A stretch of 64,000 bases of DNA from Calothrix sp. PCC 7716. GTDB taxonomy: Bacteria > Cyanobacteriota > Cyanobacteriia > Cyanobacteriales > Nostocaceae. A model generated the notes under the pieces. The model had not been told where the DNA came from and did no database searches. It saw nothing but the letters and a program-made list of their open reading frames with translations. Location: assembly GCF_019977735.1 (NCBI RefSeq), contig NZ_AP025018.1, forward strand, positions 1,302,001-1,366,000, in the 5' to 3' direction. A program made the translations under genes and the position numbers. Of the stretch, positions 47,405-56,713 are shown piece after piece (within the stretch, counting starts at the first letter, position 1; every line of letters begins with the position of its first letter).

Positions 47405-47714
47405 GCGTTTTTCAATTTATTTGGCGCCATACATTCAAGATTTTAATATTGGCGCCTACATGACATTGGCTGAAAAATTTAAATTTATGCACGAATAACG
47501 GTGACTGAACGTTTGTTTTTTGTGGTTGTAATTTGTGTCTTTAAGCGTTCTTCAATAAGCAGGCGCCTAACTGCACGAATCCACCATCCGTTACATCCGT
47601 TGCAAATTCTTTTCTACTTTCATGCGGCTACAAAGGCGCCTCTACTTCTCTTGAATACAAGCAAAAATTCCTGACATCCGCTAACCTAGAGTAAGTTGGT
47701 TCAAAATCAAGTTT
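47405..47714. other. Repeat-rich intergenic region upstream of the Uma2 gene
   Basis: Contains four GGCGCC sites in 210 bases, an ACGGATGTAACGGAT-type repeat (47583-47604), and a 45-base block just before the start codon that is conserved upstream of the second Uma2 gene (59911-59964). Confidence 0.55.
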
Positions 47715-48437
47715 ATGTTTCAAACAGACCCTCCTCGTTCCGCAAAAGAAGTGCTACCGACAATGTACGATCTTCCTAGTGAATCTTTGGAGGAACCTGG
47801 TTTGCCAGACGAATTTCATGTTTTCCAACCTCAACTGCTGCGAGAAACATTTATACCACCCAACTATCCAGAAGACCAGGTATTTATTGCCAGCGACTTA
47901 AATTTATACTACGACCCTAACCATACTCTATGGTTTAAACGTCCTGACTGGTTTGCAGTTTTGGGAATCCCCCGTCTTTATCAACAAACAGAACTGCGTT
48001 TGAGCTATGTCGTCTGGCAAGAAGGAGTAGACCCAAATGTTGTCGTCGAATTACTTTCTCCAACTACAGAAAAAGAAGATTTAGGAAAAACATTAAGGGA
48101 GACAAATCAACCACCAACAAAGTGGGAGGTATATGAAAAAATCCTACGTGTTCCTTACTATATAATATTTGACCGCTACACAAATCATTTACGAGTGTTT
48201 CAAAATCTAGCAGGTCGTTACCAAGAATTAACCATTACAAATTCTCGAATCTGGCTGCCGGAATTAGAGCTAGGTATCGGACTATGGCAAGGTACTTATC
48301 AAGGTGTACCGCGATTATGCCTGCGCTGGTATGATGCGACTGGTAATTGGATACCCACTCCAGTTGAACTTGAGCGCGCTAAAACAGAACGTCTAGCCGC
48401 ACGATTAAGAGAATTAGGCATAAATCTTGAAGAATGA
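47715..48437 (+). CDS. Uma2 family endonuclease-like protein (copy 1)
   Basis: A 240-residue PD-(D/E)XK-fold protein of the Uma2 family common in cyanobacteria. It has the VVELLSPTTEKED segment (Glu/Asp active site), KWEVYEKILRVPYYIIFDR, and a typical basic and Leu-rich C-terminal tail (RLAARLRELGINLEE). The N terminus carries the tag PTMYDLPSESLEEPGLPDEFH. Cyanobacterial Uma2 proteins are numerous, and their job is not clear. A closely related second copy is at 59965-60828. Confidence 0.85.
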   Translation: MFQTDPPRSAKEVLPTMYDLPSESLEEPGLPDEFHVFQPQLLRETFIPPNYPEDQVFIASDLNLYYDPNHTLWFKRPDWFAVLGIPRLYQQTELRLSYVVWQEGVDPNVVVELLSPTTEKEDLGKTLRETNQPPTKWEVYEKILRVPYYIIFDRYTNHLRVFQNLAGRYQELTITNSRIWLPELELGIGLWQGTYQGVPRLCLRWYDATGNWIPTPVELERAKTERLAARLRELGINLEE

Positions 48438-48490
48438 AGATGGCGCCAAGCACTTAATAACTGCTAACTCTACGGCGCCTCTCGTAAATA

Positions 48491-50689
48491 TTAACCCATC
48501 CGAATCGGAGGTAGCTTATACCCACTTTTCTCGTCTTTATCTTTATCTTTATTTTTTTTATTATTTTCTTCCCTATATCCTTTGGAGTAATAACCTCCAT
48601 ATCGAATATTTTCTTTAACACCGTTGATAACCATTCCCAAAACTCGTTGTCGCGACTGTTCCAACTGCGTTCTTGCAGCAGTAATAGCACCAGTATCTGC
48701 CACTCCAAGGCGCCCGACAAACAATATCCCATTTACCAGCTTACTTAAAAGCAATGCATCTGTTACTAATGTTAACGGTGGAGCATCAACGACTACAAAG
48801 TCATAATTGCTGCTAGCTTCTTCTATTAAAGAAACCATACGTTGCGAATCTAACAGCGCAGTAGGGTTAGGAGGAATGGTGCCTGCAGTTAGCACATCTA
48901 AGTTATATGATGCTTCAAAGGCGCCTGCTTGTAAATTACTCTGATTCACCAAAATTTCACTTAACCCTGTAAAATTAGGCTGTTCCCAAATTTTGTGTTG
49001 ACGCGGGCGCCTCATATCTGCATCTATCAAGAGTACTCGATATCCCATCTGGGCTTTAGCTAGTGCTAAGTTAGCAGCAACAAAAGACTTACCTTCACCT
49101 TGAATTGAGCTAGTTACTACTATAGTTTTGAGTGTTTGATCAGAAATAGTAAAACCTAAGTTAGTTAAAAGCATCTCAAAAGCTGATGTCGCTGGTGAAT
49201 AGGGGTCATTCAGCACAGGTAACTCTTGTGCGCTTCCACCACTTGGGACTGCAATTTGGGGAATTTTACCAAGTAATGGATAGCCAAATAACCGTTGAGC
49301 TTGGTCAACCCTCTTAAGTGATTTATCCATAGCTTCCAACAATAAAGCCATCCCAACACCCAGAATAATACCCAAAACTCCACCCAGTAGCAAGTTTAGA
49401 AGAATATTTGGAGAAATAGGTCTTTCTGGCGCCACAGCATTAGAAACAACTCGCGCGTTACCTACCTTTTGCTTCTCTACAACTTCAACCTCTTGCAATT
49501 GCTTTAACACTTGTTGATAAGTCAACTGCGCTACTTGTAACCTTCGCTCCAGCGCGCGTTGCTGTTGTTCGAGCTTGGGTATATCTCTTAATTTTGCTTG
49601 GTTGTCAGAGTATGCTCTTTGTAATACCTGTACTTGACTATCTAATGCCAACCGTTCTACCTCAGACTTCACCAACTCACCAGTTAGTTCTTGCTTAATT
49701 TTGCCAATCTGCAAATCTTTTTCATTTACAGGCTGTTTATTATCAACAATTTTACCAACTCGCATCTCTAGTTGCTGCCTGAGAGCTTGTTCTTTAGCAG
49801 CTAAACTCTTTATTGTCGGGTGTTCTTTTGTAAAACGTGTTTGTGCAATAGCGAGTTCATCCTGTGCTTTTTGATAATTAGCTAACACTTGCTGCACACC
49901 AGCAGATTCATTTAAAGTCGAAAGCTCAACAGCTTGGTCTTTAGTTAAATTTAATTCATTTTGCAGAGCAGCAGAGCGAGTTGCAACACCTGACAATGTG
50001 GCTTTTGCTTTGGTGATTTCCCCTAACAAACCACCTAACGCAACTACATCACCTTTAGCTTCTTCTTCTAGCGCAACAACTTTATTTTGCTCTTTAAACC
50101 TACGTAAGGCCGCTTCTGCAATTACTACGTTTTGCTCAATTTTAGGTAATTGGTTACTCAAAAACTTGCGTGCTGATGTTGCCTCCTCACGATTAACACT
50201 AATATTACTTTCTAAATAGTTATTTACAAGCGTGTTAACTGTATCTGCTGCTACTTGCGGACTAGTATCGCGATATGCTAATTCTAATATATCAGTACCT
50301 TTAATAGTCTTTACTTTTAGCTGTCTAAGAAAAGCTAAAGGCTTTAATGGTTTACCTCGATTATCTTTAAGATTTAGGTCATCAATAGTTTTCTGAACTA
50401 ATGGGTTCGAGCGAATTACTTCAGCTTCCGTTTCCACAGGACTGCTAAAGTTAGTCAGTCCCGTTAATTCTCCTACTCTTTGATTCAATCCAGTTAAAGC
50501 AGAGGCGCCACCCTGCTTCAAAAGCATCTTACTTTGTGCTTCAAAAACAGGCTTTTGTTGGAATGTTACAAAGGCAGTTAACCCAAATACGGCGCCGAGT
50601 ATACCTGCTGTGACATACCAACGTCTTTTTAAAATTTCTGCATATTGTTGAAAATTAACTTCGTTTTGTTCTTCTTGCTGAAATTCCAT
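48491..50689 (-). CDS. Wzc-like polysaccharide co-polymerase/tyrosine autokinase (paralogue 2)
   Basis: A 732-residue paralogue of the 30.6 kb gene, with the same layout: MEFQQEEQNEVNFQQYAEIL start, two helices around a long coiled-coil Wzz domain, and a BY-kinase with Walker A SSIQGEGKS, LLIDADMRRP and VVVDAPP. The C-terminal tail has Tyr (RYGGYYSKGY) followed by a Lys/Asp-rich stretch (NKKNKDKDKDEK). It should regulate polysaccharide export. It is transcribed opposite to paralogue 1. It probably moved or duplicated with the glycan cassette. Confidence 0.93.
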   Translation of the reverse strand: MEFQQEEQNEVNFQQYAEILKRRWYVTAGILGAVFGLTAFVTFQQKPVFEAQSKMLLKQGGASALTGLNQRVGELTGLTNFSSPVETEAEVIRSNPLVQKTIDDLNLKDNRGKPLKPLAFLRQLKVKTIKGTDILELAYRDTSPQVAADTVNTLVNNYLESNISVNREEATSARKFLSNQLPKIEQNVVIAEAALRRFKEQNKVVALEEEAKGDVVALGGLLGEITKAKATLSGVATRSAALQNELNLTKDQAVELSTLNESAGVQQVLANYQKAQDELAIAQTRFTKEHPTIKSLAAKEQALRQQLEMRVGKIVDNKQPVNEKDLQIGKIKQELTGELVKSEVERLALDSQVQVLQRAYSDNQAKLRDIPKLEQQQRALERRLQVAQLTYQQVLKQLQEVEVVEKQKVGNARVVSNAVAPERPISPNILLNLLLGGVLGIILGVGMALLLEAMDKSLKRVDQAQRLFGYPLLGKIPQIAVPSGGSAQELPVLNDPYSPATSAFEMLLTNLGFTISDQTLKTIVVTSSIQGEGKSFVAANLALAKAQMGYRVLLIDADMRRPRQHKIWEQPNFTGLSEILVNQSNLQAGAFEASYNLDVLTAGTIPPNPTALLDSQRMVSLIEEASSNYDFVVVDAPPLTLVTDALLLSKLVNGILFVGRLGVADTGAITAARTQLEQSRQRVLGMVINGVKENIRYGGYYSKGYREENNKKNKDKDKDEKSGYKLPPIRMG

Positions 50690-50951
50690 AAATATTTGCT
50701 TTAAATATAGAAAATAGAAATGAATTTGCTACAGGTACCGCAGCATTATTTTTTTAATAAATAATAAGTTTCAATTGTTTTTAGTTTGTCTACTAGATCA
50801 GTCCTTCATAACATACAGATTATTTATAATTTATGACAAGTACTTTTAGTTACATTCAACGATATTAAGATGCAGTTAATAGTTTTTTAATGTGGTGGAT
50901 AATTTTATGGGACAGGCTCCTTGGATGCCTATCCCACAAGAGACTAAGCTA

Positions 50952-51593
50952 TTATACTTTTTTGGCAAAGCGTTTCCGCAAAGTGGCGCCGCAACCTACA
51001 GCTACTATGGAACTGATAACAGATATAGGTTCGGGAACTGGTTGAAGATTGCCATTGCTTACCACAGATTGTGACTGTTCAAAAGAATCACCTACATCAA
51101 GCGCTCCAATACCAACGTCAAATGAACCTGCTGTAGGGAAAACATAGCTGAAACTAGAAGCAACTGGAGTGAAAATTTGGGGAATATTAGTAGCCAAGTC
51201 TTTAATTGAAACAAACGCGCGGTCGCGGACATCTCCTGTCAAGCTCAAGTTAAAGCTAAAAGTATCACCAGCATTGATGCCAGTGAATGTATTTTTGATT
51301 GCAGACCCTTGAAATGGGCTATTAGCTAAATCGTTGGGGTTAGTAACTAAGCTAGTGTTTGGTATACCCAAAGCCGTTTCTAAGCTATCTGCACCACCTC
51401 CAGTTTCTAGAGCATTAGCACCAGCAGTGGTTAGTGTAGCTTGACCTGCTGTAGAGCTAATATCACCAAATGGAGTCCAGGTACTAAAGTCAATAGCAGC
51501 AGCGTAGCTAGGACTAGAAGAAATCAAGCTACCTAGACTTAATAGACTAAATACACCTGCGGTCAGCGCTTTTTGTTTGATAAAAGTAAACAT
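50952..51593 (-). CDS. PEP-CTERM sorting-domain protein
   Basis: A 213-residue exported protein starting at MFTFIKQKA, with a signal peptide ending SSSPSYAAA. The C terminus has the cyanobacterial PEP-CTERM signal: VPEPIS, a hydrophobic helix (VISSIVAVGCGATL) and basic RKRFAKK. An exosortase recognises this and cuts. I choose the ATG at 51593; an in-frame reading from 51617 overlaps the upstream gene. It follows the ExeM-like gene by 13 bases, so the two may be co-transcribed. A truncated relative is at 59363. Its surface role is unknown. Confidence 0.9.
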   Translation of the reverse strand: MFTFIKQKALTAGVFSLLSLGSLISSSPSYAAAIDFSTWTPFGDISSTAGQATLTTAGANALETGGGADSLETALGIPNTSLVTNPNDLANSPFQGSAIKNTFTGINAGDTFSFNLSLTGDVRDRAFVSIKDLATNIPQIFTPVASSFSYVFPTAGSFDVGIGALDVGDSFEQSQSVVSNGNLQPVPEPISVISSIVAVGCGATLRKRFAKKV

Positions 51594-51606
51594 GTGATTA
51601 TTTAAA

Positions 51607-54600
51607 CTAAAATACAAAGTTATTGATGTTGTTCATTTCTGCAACGCTAATGTTATCCACCTGAAGGAAAGGTCTGAAAATTGCGGCGCCATTTAGACCA
51701 TCGCGGTCAATTTGGATAAGGCTACTATTAGCAGAGCTTCCTGCGACTATTCGCACATAGCCATCAGTAATTGCGTCACTACCGTTATAACCACCAGAAA
51801 CTAGGCTATCGAGCAACCCAGTTAAAACAATTGTGTCGCTACCGACTGTAAAATCAGCGATGGTATGACCTGAATCCTTAATGCTGTTGTAAACAAATTG
51901 GTCGCTACCACCACCACCAGTAAGGGTTTTGGCGCCAGGATTACCTGTAATGCGGTCATTGCCAGCAGTTCCGGTTATTGAGGTGCGACCGCTACCTGTA
52001 ATATTGTTATTTACAGTATAAAGGTTAAGCCCCACGAGAATTGGGTCGTGGTCAGAGGAACGGTAGAAGTCAGAATTGTATAAGCTGGTTTGTTGACCTG
52101 TTGATTTAAACTCGGTATTGTAGTCGAGAACAGACGGTTCATCTGCATTGATGTGAAACTCAGCGGCGCCTGTCACTTGAGTTTTGAGGCTGCTATTTGC
52201 TAAAGCATAGTCCAGAGAACCCCACTGTCCGTCAAAGACGTAAGAGTAATTACGATTAGGAACTAAACTATTATACCCAGAACTTGCCAAAGTTGTGAGT
52301 GGGTCTTCTTTAGCATAAGCGTTAAGGTCGCCAAGAATTAAATAGTCTGTGTCAGTAGTTCCTGTTGGATTTGTTGCTAACCATGCTGCTAAATCTTGAG
52401 CCTGACGAGTACGAGTACCATTGGATAAAGCTTGACCGTCACCTGCATCTGCATCACCAGCACCACCCGAACTCGAACCCTTTGATTTGAAGTGATTGAC
52501 AACTGCTGTGAATTGTTCGTTATTTGAGTTTTGTCTGAAGGTTTGCGCTAAAGGTTTACGACCAACTAAATCAAAACTACCAGTTCCGAATCCACTTGGT
52601 GTTACTACCGCATTACCGACTGGAGTCACACTGCCAGGTTTGTAGATAAATGCAACTTTAATCGCATCAGACCCCTGCCCAACTCCTGGGTTGACAAAAG
52701 CATAGGTACCAGGCGCCGTAACAGCATTCAGTCCGTTGACTAAATCTTGAATTGCACTAGTAGCACCATAGCCATCATTTTCCATTTCAATCAAACCAAC
52801 GACATCGGCATTTAATGCGTTGATAGCGGCGATTGTCTTGGCACGTTGACGGGTAAATTCTGCACTTGTATCTGCTCCGCGCGCAGTGGGGAAACCACTA
52901 CCAGTTCCATCACCATTGAAGTAATTAAGAACGTTGAAACTTGCAACTTTTAATGTACCACCAACGTTAGGCGCCGCAGTTGGACGGGGATTAGTAGGTG
53001 TAAAGTTGACACCACTTGTAGTTTGAACGCGATATCCTTCAAAACGCTGGTCTAAAACACCGATAATGCTAGCAACGGTATCACCACCACGTAAGGTATT
53101 GGTAGCACTGAGAGGATTACCACCACGACCAAAGATGATGGGGTCTGGGTTTTGAGTACTTCTACCGTCATCTAAATATATCTGACGCTTGGCAATTTCA
53201 CCTAAATATGCACTATATCCACTTACACTTGGTGCATTGAATTGAGTGTACTGGTCAAGTCTACCATCAGTACCAGGCTGGTTACTGGCGCCAGTTGCCG
53301 AAAGAAGGATTTGACCGAAACGACCTAATTCAAAAAACTCTGTAACAGTCAAGTTGCCTTCTTCAGCACTGATATTAACCCGCATACCCTCGTAGCGCTC
53401 CAAATCTGTCACACTAGTAACAGGTAATTGGATATTTGTAACTGTGGGCAAAGTGCTGGCACCTAAGTTAGTTACATTAGTAATACTTGAAAGTTGAGTT
53501 AGGTTGTTGCCACTGCTAGTAAATTCACCAACAGTTCCTGTAACTCGAACCTTATCACCAACGTTTACAGCTACGCCGAATGTGCTATCAAAAACGAAGA
53601 TACCTTCTGATGTAGTAGAGTCAGCATCAGCATCAGCATCTTCTTCCTGCACGTAAAATCCACTTAGACCAGTCGAACCTTGAAAATCGCCGACAACAAT
53701 ACCCTCAATCGTGCGAGAACCACCAAAAGAAGAGTTAAAGGTAGAACCACTACCTTGAATATTGTGGATTTTGGTAATACCAGTAGTAGGAGCAGTTTCG
53801 TTATCTGTAACCGTAACGCTGGCAGCACCATCACTAAAACCTGATGCGCTTGCAGTAATCGTGACATTTTGTGAACCATCTACTATGGCATCATCCACCG
53901 CATCCACAGCAAAATTCGCAGAAGTTTGTCCTGCAAGGATTGTTACGGTAGTGGGAACGTTTGCTTCTGTTGTATCACTACTTAACAATGTAACTGTTAA
54001 AGGGCTAGTAGTGCTACCAGCACGGGTTACAGTACCAGTTGCAGCAGATGCTCCTGCCGCTTCTGAGAAAGAGTTGGGTGTAATACTGAGAGTCAGGGAA
54101 GTTGCACTAGCGCTACCACGAAGGTTATTGATGTAAGTAGTATTGGCGCCACCATTAGCCTGTCCTGGTGTTGTTGAATCAATAGCAATGCCTGTTGCCC
54201 AGTTAGCAGTACTTGAGGCGCCTGTCGCATCTGAGTTAAGTGCGTAGCCAGTATTATCAACGCTGGCGCCGAAGTCTACGTTTGCAGCAGCAGTGAAAGC
54301 ACCTGTTGTTGTAGTACCAATATCTACCGCAAACCCATCTGCAGAAATAGTTGCACCGCTACTAGCTGTATCAACCCAGACAACATCATTACCTGCAATA
54401 TCCCCAGTATTACCTGAGTTAGCATTAGGTAAGAACGAACCACCCGCATTCAAGGCAATATTCCAGTCACCACCTGTAGGGTTGTAGGTAATGTCTTGAG
54501 CAAAAGCACCTGTTCCACCAACAGCAATTATAGTCCCAGCTTTAAAGGTACTAGCAATAGTACCCATATTGGTAAAATCGTAGGCAGAGAATTTTGATGT

Positions 54601-54741
54601 CTTAGAACCCGTAGAATCTCCAACAAAAAATAAATTTAATTCTGTAGCTGTTAAATCTTTAAGTAACAAGAGTTCAATAAATTCGTTTCCAGTCGTGAGC
54701 GTTCCACCTCGGTAAAACTCGTTAATAATGATTTTCGGCAT
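51607..54741 (-). CDS. ExeM/NucH-type extracellular endonuclease, multidomain
   Basis: A 1044-residue protein with no Sec signal. Domains in order: lamin-tail-like (1-210), Calx-beta (about 216-315), OB-fold (about 322-440), endonuclease/exonuclease/phosphatase (about 596-920; VASFNVLNYF, IEMEN, NHFKSKG, LILGDLNAY, SSDHDPI), and a C-terminal RTX/hemolysin-type segment (GTAGNDRITG, GGGGSDQF). The EEP active residues (Asn, Glu, His, Asp, Asp-His) are visible. An RTX tail and missing N-terminal signal suggest type I secretion. It degrades extracellular DNA or modified nucleotides. The PEP-CTERM gene follows closely. Confidence 0.9.
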   Translation of the reverse strand: MPKIIINEFYRGGTLTTGNEFIELLLLKDLTATELNLFFVGDSTGSKTSKFSAYDFTNMGTIASTFKAGTIIAVGGTGAFAQDITYNPTGGDWNIALNAGGSFLPNANSGNTGDIAGNDVVWVDTASSGATISADGFAVDIGTTTTGAFTAAANVDFGASVDNTGYALNSDATGASSTANWATGIAIDSTTPGQANGGANTTYINNLRGSASATSLTLSITPNSFSEAAGASAATGTVTRAGSTTSPLTVTLLSSDTTEANVPTTVTILAGQTSANFAVDAVDDAIVDGSQNVTITASASGFSDGAASVTVTDNETAPTTGITKIHNIQGSGSTFNSSFGGSRTIEGIVVGDFQGSTGLSGFYVQEEDADADADSTTSEGIFVFDSTFGVAVNVGDKVRVTGTVGEFTSSGNNLTQLSSITNVTNLGASTLPTVTNIQLPVTSVTDLERYEGMRVNISAEEGNLTVTEFFELGRFGQILLSATGASNQPGTDGRLDQYTQFNAPSVSGYSAYLGEIAKRQIYLDDGRSTQNPDPIIFGRGGNPLSATNTLRGGDTVASIIGVLDQRFEGYRVQTTSGVNFTPTNPRPTAAPNVGGTLKVASFNVLNYFNGDGTGSGFPTARGADTSAEFTRQRAKTIAAINALNADVVGLIEMENDGYGATSAIQDLVNGLNAVTAPGTYAFVNPGVGQGSDAIKVAFIYKPGSVTPVGNAVVTPSGFGTGSFDLVGRKPLAQTFRQNSNNEQFTAVVNHFKSKGSSSGGAGDADAGDGQALSNGTRTRQAQDLAAWLATNPTGTTDTDYLILGDLNAYAKEDPLTTLASSGYNSLVPNRNYSYVFDGQWGSLDYALANSSLKTQVTGAAEFHINADEPSVLDYNTEFKSTGQQTSLYNSDFYRSSDHDPILVGLNLYTVNNNITGSGRTSITGTAGNDRITGNPGAKTLTGGGGSDQFVYNSIKDSGHTIADFTVGSDTIVLTGLLDSLVSGGYNGSDAITDGYVRIVAGSSANSSLIQIDRDGLNGAAIFRPFLQVDNISVAEMNNINNFVF

Positions 54742-55236
54742 AAATACTGTCTTCTTGGTAGTAATAGTTAGGTGTATCGAACTTGGAACTCGTAATCACC
54801 GGAAAACAGATTGTTTGACAAAACCTCTCCCCCAACCCCTTAACCTACAAGGGGGTTAGGTTTTCCACATAACATAAAAATTCAGAATTATTAGCCAATA
54901 ATTAATATCTACAAAAAACAGGCTAATTAAAATCATTAAACTGTTTTTTATAAGAGTCAGTATAAAGTGATGAGTTTAAGAGTATATTAATATTTATTTA
55001 ATATAAAAATCAAAAATATTGTGCTTATATTATTTTATACAGCATATATTTTATTATATAACATAAATTAGATGTAGAGACGCGATTCAATCGCGTCTCT
55101 ACGTGGGTCTGGAATAACGCATTCATTGCCGCAGGCAAATGATTATGGTGATAGGCTTACCCCTGATTCGCCAGCAGTATCCTCTTAGGAGAGGGGTTAG
55201 GGGAGAGGTTTTAAAAGCCGTGAAAAGTTAGAAGAT
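54742..55236. other. Repeat-rich intergenic region
   Basis: Two inverted blocks of a CTCTCCCC(T/A)ACCCC family (54824-54865 and 55184-55212) flank AT-rich DNA with a GTAGAGAC palindrome at 55074-55102. No gene was found. The promoter of the ExeM-like gene should be in the first part. Confidence 0.55.
55074..55102. repeat. GTAGAGAC palindromic repeat, copy 6
   Basis: Arms GTAGAGACGCGATT and AATCGCGTCTCTAC, fully complementary around a single C. Confidence 0.75.
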
Positions 55237-56037
55237 TTATTTTACCTGTCCAGCGCTTACGTATTTACGCTTTATGACAGTACCAATTCCTATTGCTGTT
55301 AGTGAACCAATTATAGTGAAAGGTTCAGGAACAGGAGTCGCATTTACCTGCACCATATCGAAACGCCAGGTTCCCCCAGCGTATGCTTGGCTGGTACCAG
55401 CGTCAGCAGAGAAGTAACTGCTTGTACTAGGCTCAAAAGCGGAAACAATCTGGAAAGCAAAATTAGCATTGTTGTTCACTTCGGGAATACTTGACAAGTT
55501 TCTAAGATTTCCATTGAACCAATCATCACCACTAGAGTTAGGAACACTGAGTAAGCCAGAATCTACGAAATTAATCCCATCAATAGAGTATTGAAACTGG
55601 GCGTTTCTACTAGCAGTATTTGAGAAGCGCTGATCCCATTTCACAGTAATGTCTTGATATCCTAGTGTACTAACCTTAAACCTCACCCCTGCAGTTTTGT
55701 CACTAGACCCCTGTCCTGGATAGCCGGCAGTGTTCCAACCGCTGTCATCACTAGTTGCTGGGTCAGAGCTATTATTAGGGCTAGTACTACCGTTGCCACC
55801 TGCCGCAAATGTTGCGGTTGTTCCTCCTACAAGGGAAGCTGTTCCGCTTCCGATATTAGGAATCGTGGTACCAGTGGCAGGAGTAGAAGTGCTATCAGGG
55901 GGAACACTATTGAAATTCCATTCAGTGAGAACAATTTGTTGCGCTAGCGCATTAGAGGGTAGTAAAGTCAGTCCTAGGATGACTCCAGCAGTTAAGCACA
56001 ATCCCTTTAGGGGCAGAATATTATTCAGCCTTTGCAT
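55237..56037 (-). CDS. PEP-CTERM sorting-domain protein
   Basis: A 266-residue exported protein. The signal peptide (to about residue 33, LPSNALAQ) is followed by a Thr/Gly-rich fold (WNFNSVPPDSTST, residues 90-160 typical of surface proteins). The C terminus shows VPEPFT, a hydrophobic segment (IIGSLTAIGIGTVI) and KRKY, a PEP-CTERM signal. It is a likely client of the exosortase encoded 2 kb away. Its function on the surface is not known. Confidence 0.9.
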   Translation of the reverse strand: MQRLNNILPLKGLCLTAGVILGLTLLPSNALAQQIVLTEWNFNSVPPDSTSTPATGTTIPNIGSGTASLVGGTTATFAAGGNGSTSPNNSSDPATSDDSGWNTAGYPGQGSSDKTAGVRFKVSTLGYQDITVKWDQRFSNTASRNAQFQYSIDGINFVDSGLLSVPNSSGDDWFNGNLRNLSSIPEVNNNANFAFQIVSAFEPSTSSYFSADAGTSQAYAGGTWRFDMVQVNATPVPEPFTIIGSLTAIGIGTVIKRKYVSAGQVK

Positions 56038-56444
56038 AAAAGTTTCCTCTTAAGAAAATTACGGTTGACCGATTTCTCAAAGCAAAATAAGCAAAACAGG
56101 AATAGACTTATTGCAAAAATAATTTGTGAATAAAGATAGGCTTCGCCTAAGCTACAAATAATGAATTAAATTCCCAACTATGTAGTCGGAGTAACAACCA
56201 TTTTTTGCAGATAACTTTATCAACAAATTTTTTCAACTCTACACAAAATCTTTTAACAATAAATCTAATTAAATTTTACAATTTCTCTATTAATAAATAA
56301 TTTGACTTATTTAAGGCTTAATTAAAAAACAAAAAATGATACAGATTTTATAGGGATTGAATTTAATTATTGAAAAAAATTTAGGCTCTTCCGTAGGTGT
56401 TATGCTGAACTTAAAAATAAAATTCAGAGCTTTCCTTTAAAATC

Positions 56445-56545
56445 AAGGCTTCCAAGCAATTAGAGTCTAAAATTTCACGCGAAGGCTCGAACGTTAAGAC
56501 TAACGGCTGTTATCCTTCCCTAGTAAAGGTTTGAAGCTTTTTTTT
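56445..56545 (+). ncRNA. Candidate structured RNA ending in T8
   Basis: GAAGG (56481-56485) pairs with CCTTC (56514-56518), enclosing a perfect hairpin CGTTA-AGAC-TAACG (56492-56505). A GGCTTC near 56448 can pair with GAAGC (56533-56537), which is directly followed by eight Ts (56538-56545). The layout is that of an RNA with its own terminator. No family is recognised. Confidence 0.4.
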
Positions 56546-56583
56546 ATACTCCTTCAGCATAAAAAGTAATGAAGAACCAAAAT

Positions 56584-56675
56584 TTAAGTGCCAGTATGGT
56601 GGCTTAATCGAGTGATTAAGCTTTCAATAGCGTTGCTGTGTAGATTAGGCACCCGACTGAACTACCGACACTTAA
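56584..56675. ncRNA. Candidate structured segment, nested helices
   Basis: TTAAGTG (56584-56590) pairs with CACTTAA (56669-56675); GGTGG (56598-56602) pairs with CTACC (56662-56666); between them is a perfect 8-bp hairpin GCTTAATC (56602-56609) / GATTAAGC (56614-56621) with loop GAGT. A T8 tract follows about 30 bases further on (56708-56715). Strand is likely plus, but not proven. Confidence 0.4.
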
Positions 56676-56713
56676 GCCTAACTTTTTCATTTCCGAATGC
56701 GCTTGAATTTTTT

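Larger units (their letters stand above)
56038..56713. other. Gene-poor region with two candidate structured RNAs
   Basis: About 675 bases upstream of the PEP-CTERM gene. A GGCTCTTCCGTAGG motif at about 56387 resembles the element end at 36484. Two strongly structured segments lie at 56445-56545 and 56584-56675 and are listed separately. No coding signal is convincing. Confidence 0.5.

Noticed and set aside
56584..56675. Assignment of the nested helices to a known riboswitch such as c-di-GMP, cobalamin or fluoride
   Set aside because: The conserved core sequences of those classes as I know them are not present, so only a structural candidate is reported.
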